From contig CM044964.1 in the NCBI GenBank assembly GCA_024516035.1, positions 18,047,084 to 18,111,083 of the forward strand: a stretch of 64,000 nt of DNA. Direction: 5' to 3'. This DNA comes from Bactericera cockerelli (taxonomy: Eukaryota; Arthropoda; Insecta; Hemiptera; Triozidae). Shown here piece by piece: positions 62,948-64,000 of the stretch (position 1 is its first letter; every line of letters begins with the position of its first letter). Below the pieces are notes generated by a model that was not told the DNA's origin, ran no database searches, and saw only the letters and a program-made list of their open reading frames with translations. The translations under genes were made by a program, and so were the position numbers.

Positions 62948-62967
62948 GTAAGTCCGAGATCCCATTT

Positions 62968-63140
62968 ATTTATTTATTTACACTTTATTAATAGGACATA
63001 TTATTATATACAACACAAATAATTACAAATTAAAGTACAATATAATAGAGAAAAAAAAATAAAGAAAAAAAAATAAATATATACATAATATATGTCCTAA
63101 CTAAAGGGCGGGGTTATTGCCTTTGGCAATCTCTTCTTCC
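62968..63140 (-). mobile_element. Family F retroposon
   Basis: TTATTTACACTTTATTAATA, GGACATATTATTATATACAA; other end CTAACTAAAGGGCGGGGTTA and TTGCCTTTGGCAATCTCTTC. The least diverged copy of the family. Confidence 0.85.
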
Positions 63141-63296
63141 CATTCAGTGCAACATTTTGCTGTGGAACGTTGCGCAACATTTTGTGTCGAAATTCGGATG
63201 GGAAATGTTGCAAAGCAATGTTTCAGTCCGTGGAATTCGATCTGATTTGATTTCAAAGAAACGTTGCGAGACAAAATGTTGCATTCAGTGGGATCC
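63132..63296. mobile_element. MITE with CCCATTCAGTGCAACATTTT ends
   Basis: CATTCAGTGCAACATTTTG at the left and CAAAATGTTGCATTCAGTG at the right are inverted repeats; the interior repeats AACGTTGCG-like words in both orientations. Related unit at about 57355-57535. It adjoins a Family F copy. Confidence 0.75.
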
Positions 63297-63609
63297 TGGT
63301 CTATTTTTAAACATAACATAACAAATTTACATATATATTTATTATTTTAAAAATATTTTGTACGTTTAAACTGTCTCATTGTATAACATTTTATAATTTA
63401 TATAAATATTGGGTTATTCCCGTTTAATAAATCAATATAAAAAAAATGCATAAAAATATAATTTGTGAAAGCAGAAACCACTCTAAATTACGTACTCCAA
63501 AAATTCGTAATTTCGGAGCATACGAGCATGTTTTTCGGGAAATTATATCAGAGTATGTTCAACGTATCTCAATATTTCTGTTGTCAAAATTCGAGCAAGT
63601 CGAGCAACA

Positions 63610-63815
63610 TACAGTGAAATCTGGATACATATAAGAGCACTCAAGGGACCAGAATTTTTTCTCTCTTATATCCAAGTTTCTCTTATAAAGAGGTGATTTT
63701 TCCTTGTGGAGAGTTAATGTGACCTGGAAATCGTTCTCTTGTATCTTAAATATATCTAGTTCTCTCATGTTCAGGTTTCTCTTAGATCTTAGAATGTTCA
63801 GGTTCGACTGTACTT
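63610..63815. repeat. 'ctggatataagagaa' repeat
   Basis: TCTGGATACATATAAGAGCA, TTCTCTCTTATATCCAAGTT, TCTCTTATAAAGAGGTGATT and ATGTTCAGGTTCGACTGTAC. The same words recur at about 1570-1640, 8465-8605, 23895-24055 and 31880-32140. Internal inverted repeats suggest a MITE-like family. Confidence 0.75.
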
Positions 63816-63820
63816 AAGGT

Positions 63821-64000
63821 CTGTCCCGGTAGCTCAGTGGTAAAGGCGGCACTCTGTGAATCCAGAGATTACAGAGGTTGTGGGTTCGAAACCCAGCCGG
63901 ACAAGACAAGTTAGCCTCCCATTTGGGATTTTTACCACTTAATAATACGTCTTGGGCTTACTGCTGGAATTATGGGACTTATTAGTCCTATAATCGGGCA
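63821..64000 (+). mobile_element. tRNA-derived SINE, Family B (cut by window end)
   Basis: Head TGTCCCGGTAGCTCAGTGGT (A box), GTTGTGGGTTCGAAACCCAG (B box), then GTTAGCCTCCCATTTGGGAT, ACTTAATAATACGTCTTGGG and ATTAGTCCTATAATCGGGCA. The same tail occurs in four other places in the window. Confidence 0.88.

Noticed and set aside
8263..62947. Vps13B as a pseudogene because of phase mismatches
   Set aside because: Over 20 exons have intact frames, good splice sites and compatible phases. The three mismatches all sit beside G/C homopolymers, so sequencing or assembly error is more likely; still listed as a finding.
63821..63905. Functional tRNA gene
   Set aside because: A and B boxes and a GTCCCGG head are present, but the same head plus an identical tail occurs elsewhere in the window, so it is a SINE.

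Overview
This is an animal nuclear genomic window, almost certainly from an insect. Genes have spliceosomal introns with GT-AG junctions, introns are AT-rich and crowded with retroposons, and the two protein genes recognised have insect-type sequences. The density and types of SINEs, the RTE and RNase-H-bearing LINEs and the TTAA-flanked MITEs would suit a hemipteran-like genome, but the order is a guess.

Layout. Bases 1-6402 hold the last four exons and 3'UTR of a GATA zinc-finger transcription factor on the + strand (pannier-like, GATA4/5/6 class). The gene begins left of the window. After about 1.9 kb of intergenic DNA, a very large + strand gene begins at 8263 and runs off the right end. 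It is Vps13B (the Cohen-syndrome protein VPS13B, a chorein-type bridge lipid-transfer protein). I place 25 coding exons (about 7.6 kb coding, about 2,530 codons) from the start codon to 62947. The 3' part of the gene lies outside the window.

The Vps13B introns hold most of the unusual content: (i) a minisatellite at 13769-14533 whose units copy the exon 6 splice donor; (ii) a dead 1,596-bp Tc1 transposon; (iii) an apparently intact RNase-H-containing LINE with two ORFs (minus strand, intron 13) and an intact RTE-like LINE (plus strand, intron 14); (iv) two intronless minus-strand ORFs (141 and 95 aa) of unknown function, each followed by tandem repeats; (v) a 3-kb palindrome built of smaller palindromes at 44652-47631; (vi) a pentanucleotide satellite at 53560-55000 that carries five partial copies of exon 20 with their splice acceptors; (vii) several SINE families (tRNA-headed and 5S-rRNA-headed), foldback elements and TTAA-flanked MITEs, some nested.

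Vps13B reads well at protein level, but exon phases do not join at three places (exon 6/7, exon 18/19 and inside exon 22). All three lie beside G/C homopolymer-rich coding sequence, so small assembly indels are the simplest explanation; real lesions are not excluded. All assignments rest on reading the sequence and on remembered family features; no database search was run.
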